NCBI GenBank assembly: GCA_039024435.1
Contig: JBCCQH010000172.1
Span: 1 to 9,102, forward strand
Length of the DNA: 9,102 bases
Source of the DNA: JBCCQH01 sp039024435
Lineage (GTDB): Bacteria > Bacteroidota > Bacteroidia > J057 > JADKCL01
Direction of reading: 5' to 3'
Shown: piece by piece, positions 7,609 to 9,102 of the stretch
Position numbering within the stretch: position 1 is the first letter of the stretch
Layout of the letters: each line of letters starts with the position of its first letter
The notes under the pieces: generated by a model
What the model was told of the DNA's origin: nothing
What the model saw: the letters and a program-made list of their open reading frames with translations, nothing else
Database searches by the model: none
Position numbers and translations under genes: made by a program

Positions 7609-8634
7609 TCATGCGGGCAGCGGTTTTTGTTCGAAACCAGAAGAGAGTTCCGCTTCCAGTTCTTCTACCGAAGGCAACGCACTTTGCAGGCGGTATTCAC
7701 TGATTCCGATGGGCTTGCGCAAGCCCCGCAATGCGTACTCCGCCACGACTTTGTTTTTGGTGCGGCACAGAATGATCCCGATTGAAGGCTGGTCCGTTTC
7801 CTGTTTGATCTGTTCGTCGATCACCGAGAGGTAGAAGTTGAGTTTGCCGGCATGTTCCGGTTTGAATTCGCCGGTTTTCAGTTCAATCACGATGAAGCTC
7901 CGCAAGGTGTAGTGGTAAAACAGCAAGTCGATGTAAAATTCCTGGCCGTTCGTTATGATTTTGTATTGCTCGCCAATGAATGCGAAGCCGCGGCCGAGTT
8001 CCAGCAGAAATCGGGTCATGTGCTTGGTGAGTTGCTTTTCGATATCGCGCTCCCGAATGGCACCCTCAGCATCGAAAAAGTCAAAGATATAGGGATTCTT
8101 GATGGTTTGGGCAATCAGATCGGACTCTCTTGGGGGAAGGGTTGCCGAAAAATTGTGTATGGCACTGCCCTTTCGCTTGTGCAAGCGTGAGTCGATTTGC
8201 ATAGCCAGCACGTTGCGGGACCAGCCATTTTCCACGGTCTCCTGCAGATAAAACTGCGCCGCCTCCAATCCATCTACCTTGTTTATAATCAGTCGATTGT
8301 GTCCCCAGGGAATTTGTGCCACAACTTGTGGCACAATTTCGCCGAGCGGGCGATAGTACTGATAAAACTGCCGCATGTACATGAGATTCCGCTTGGAAAA
8401 TCCTTTCAATCCCGGAAACCCTTTTTTGAGATCGGCCGCCAATTGCTCGACGTACTTGCTGCCCCAAGCGTGGGCCGCCTGCTTTTCGGTAATGGTTTTA
8501 CCCAATTCCCAATACAGGCGAATCATTTCCTTGTTGACACTGAGAGCCGCTTTGATTTGTGCTGAACGGATGCGCGACTTCACTTCCTTCACCCACATCC
8601 GATAGCTTTTATCGGATACTACCTCTATTCGCAT
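7609..8634 (-). CDS. PDDEXK nuclease, DUF1016/YhcG family
   Basis: From the ATG at 8634 this encodes 341 residues, normal for the family. The N-terminal DUF1016_N domain (~8-180) includes LNKEMI-like ALSVNKEMIRLYWELGK, FPGLKGFSKRNLMYMRQFY and IPWGHN (108-113). The C-terminal PDDEXK domain (~190-325) carries D236 in FYIDLLFYH and E251-L-K253 in VIELKTGEF, the expected catalytic residues, followed by GKLNFYLSVID. The family is predicted to cleave nucleic acid, is often found near restriction or other mobile defence genes, and its biological role is not settled. A GTG at 8646, four codons upstream in frame, is an alternative start; a TGA lies further upstream. The gene faces the response-regulator gene, 29 bp from its stop, with no terminator between. 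Its coding sequence contains one copy of a 23-bp palindrome repeated upstream, which may allow autoregulation. Confidence 0.93.
   Translation of the reverse strand: MRIEVVSDKSYRMWVKEVKSRIRSAQIKAALSVNKEMIRLYWELGKTITEKQAAHAWGSKYVEQLAADLKKGFPGLKGFSKRNLMYMRQFYQYYRPLGEIVPQVVAQIPWGHNRLIINKVDGLEAAQFYLQETVENGWSRNVLAMQIDSRLHKRKGSAIHNFSATLPPRESDLIAQTIKNPYIFDFFDAEGAIRERDIEKQLTKHMTRFLLELGRGFAFIGEQYKIITNGQEFYIDLLFYHYTLRSFIVIELKTGEFKPEHAGKLNFYLSVIDEQIKQETDQPSIGIILCRTKNKVVAEYALRGLRKPIGISEYRLQSALPSVEELEAELSSGFEQKPLPA
8311..8340. repeat. Palindrome copy 1, inside the nuclease coding sequence
   Basis: Arms TTGTGCCACAA (8314-8324) and TTGTGGCACAA (8326-8336) flank a single C at 8325. Pairing resumes outside after one mismatch: G8310-C8340 and the AA/TT pairs. 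On the minus strand it encodes V-P-Q-V-V-A-Q (residues 101-107) just ahead of the conserved IPWGHN. The same 23 bases recur at 8691-8713. Confidence 0.9.
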
Positions 8635-8687
8635 TTTGCTAACCACGGTGAAAAAATCGTCAAATCAAAATGAGAAGGTCCGGAATG

Positions 8688-8725
8688 AAATTGTGCCACA
8701 ACTTGTGGCACAATTTGCGGCACAA
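8688..8725. repeat. Palindrome copy 2 with third half-unit, in the nuclease 5' region
   Basis: The 23-bp sequence of copy 1 recurs exactly at 8691-8713. Here the arms extend to 14 bp (8688-8701 and 8703-8716), giving a perfect 29-bp palindrome around C8702. A third unit, TTGCGGCACAA (8715-8725), follows the right arm at a 12-bp period with one difference. The block lies about 54 bp upstream of the ATG at 8634, next to a candidate minus-strand promoter, and is therefore well placed to act as an operator. Confidence 0.85.
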
Positions 8726-8726
8726 C

Positions 8727-8757
8727 AAAATGTAATTCGTAAAATATTGTAAAGCAA
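8727..8757 (-). promoter_or_regulatory. Candidate promoter of the nuclease gene
   Basis: On the minus strand, TTG (8757-8755) is followed after 20 bp by TACATTTT (8734-8727), one base from the Bacteroidota -7 consensus TAnnTTTG at the expected spacing. Transcription would start around 8720, within palindrome copy 2. That arrangement is typical of a repressor site, and the leader would be about 85 nt. The match is by eye and not unique. Confidence 0.35.
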
Positions 8758-8899
8758 TTGATTATGAATAAAATTTGCCCCTTGCACAGTTTTGGAAATC
8801 TCGGCTAAAAAAATTGCAAAAAATTTTATCCACAAATCAATCTCTTGGGCAATCCCTTGAGCTACGCGCTTGCACCGAGGGCTTTTTTCGGAATATCCG

Positions 8900-8931
8900 C
8901 CACAAGCCAGGACGACAACTCACTCTTGTGG
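8900..8931. repeat. Inverted repeat CCACAAG / CTTGTGG
   Basis: Perfect 7-bp arms, CCACAAG (8900-8906) and CTTGTGG (8925-8931), are separated by 18 nt. The arms share CCACAA/TTGTGG with the palindrome at the nuclease gene. No T-run follows on either strand, so it is not an intrinsic terminator. Confidence 0.6.
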
Positions 8932-8955
8932 AGGATTGAGTCAGACCAACGAAGC

Positions 8956-8986
8956 GGGGGGGGGGCCCAAGTAAGGGGGCCCCCCC
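8956..8986. repeat. Ten-G run and all-G/C hairpin
   Basis: Ten consecutive G (8956-8965) and three C are followed after AAGTAA by five G and seven C. GGGGGGGCCC (8959-8968) pairs perfectly with GGGCCCCCCC (8977-8986), giving a 10-bp G/C-only stem with an 8-nt loop. No T-run follows on either strand, which argues against a normal terminator. Homopolymers of this length are also prone to sequencing error. Confidence 0.7.
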
Positions 8987-9102
8987 ACCGCCAAAACCAC
9001 CGCCTGGGCCCGCGCAGCGTTATATTCCGCGCCGACTCTTTAGCGACGTCTCCTTTGCATCTGACTGCGCCACCCCACGCGGCGGGTGGGCTGGGAAGCT
9101 CG

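Larger units (their letters stand above)
8735..9102. other. Region without a supported gene; AT-rich then GC-rich with inverted repeats
   Basis: Positions 8735-8845 are strongly AT-rich; 8940-9102 are strongly GC-rich. One plus-strand frame stays open from 8809 to the window end, but it has no ATG and its translation is low-complexity (Ser, Arg, Pro, His), so it is not called. An isolated perfect DnaA-box sequence, TTATCCACA, lies at 8826-8834. Inverted repeats at 8889-9029, 8900-8931 and 8956-8986 are listed separately or discussed among the findings. The nuclease gene is the only neighbour visible. Confidence 0.5.

Noticed and set aside
6536..7612. A 358-residue open frame on the minus strand opposite the response-regulator gene
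   Set aside because: It is fully antisense to a clear receiver-LytTR gene, has no recognisable domain, and its translation is very rich in basic and hydrophobic residues, as expected for a shadow frame.
7593..7620. CGGGCAG direct repeat with 21-bp offset at the convergent gene ends
   Set aside because: Only seven bases match, the second copy is inside the nuclease coding end, and the position at 3' ends makes a regulator site unlikely.
8826..8834. TTATCCACA, a perfect DnaA box
   Set aside because: It is a single box in an AT-rich stretch with no cluster of further boxes and no dnaA, dnaN or similar gene nearby, so an origin is not supported.
8809..9102. Plus-strand frame open from 8809 to the window end
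   Set aside because: It has no ATG, crosses the all-G/C hairpin and inverted repeats, and its translation is low-complexity; the openness is explained by high GC content.

Overview
The window most likely comes from a member of the Bacteroidota, probably a mid-GC lineage of the Saprospiria (Lewinella or Haliscomenobacter type). This is inferred from four things: a secreted protein with a type IX secretion C-terminal signal, a very long sensor kinase with a periplasmic two-component-regulator propeller and a Y_Y_Y domain, its LytTR-type partner regulator, and start codons preceded by A/T-rich sequence rather than a Shine-Dalgarno motif. No rRNA, tRNA, CRISPR array, transposase or integrase is visible.

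Layout. Positions 1-455 hold no convincing intact gene; short open stretches in shifting frames at 1-163 could be the worn-out end of an upstream gene. At 456-1958 (+) lies an exported, cysteine-containing, repeat-built protein with a T9SS sorting domain. A strong intrinsic terminator follows (2060-2088), then a small tandem DUF1508/YegP-like gene (2211-2561, +) with its own candidate promoter and terminator (2588-2630). Next is a two-gene operon: a 1326-residue LytS-type sensor histidine kinase (2727-6707) overlapping by ATGA with a receiver-LytTR response regulator (6704-7579). A 12-bp near-perfect direct repeat with 21-bp period (2638-2670), just ahead of the kinase gene, has the geometry of a LytTR binding site and may be an autoregulatory operator. 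On the opposite strand, convergent with the operon and 29 bp away, is a DUF1016/YhcG-type PDDEXK nuclease gene (7609-8634).

The most unusual signal concerns the nuclease gene. A 23-bp palindrome (11-bp arms around one base) occurs twice: once inside the coding sequence, where it encodes V-P-Q-V-V-A-Q just before the IPWGHN motif, and once in the 5' region. There it grows to a perfect 29-bp palindrome, gains a third half-unit, and lies immediately downstream of a candidate promoter. The two copies are out of frame with one another, so their identity is not explained by duplicated coding sequence. This suggests either a self-regulated nuclease or a small palindromic repeat that has entered both sites.

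The last ~370 bp (8735-9102) has no supported gene. It passes from AT-rich to very GC-rich sequence and contains nested inverted repeats, including a 10-bp all-G/C stem at a ten-G run. How the parts could work together: the kinase senses an unknown periplasmic or envelope signal through its propeller and a cytosolic signal through its GAF domain, and passes phosphate to the LytTR regulator. The T9SS cargo and the DUF1508 protein each have their own terminator and are probably separate transcription units. The nuclease is functionally unrelated and may be a defence or DNA-processing module.
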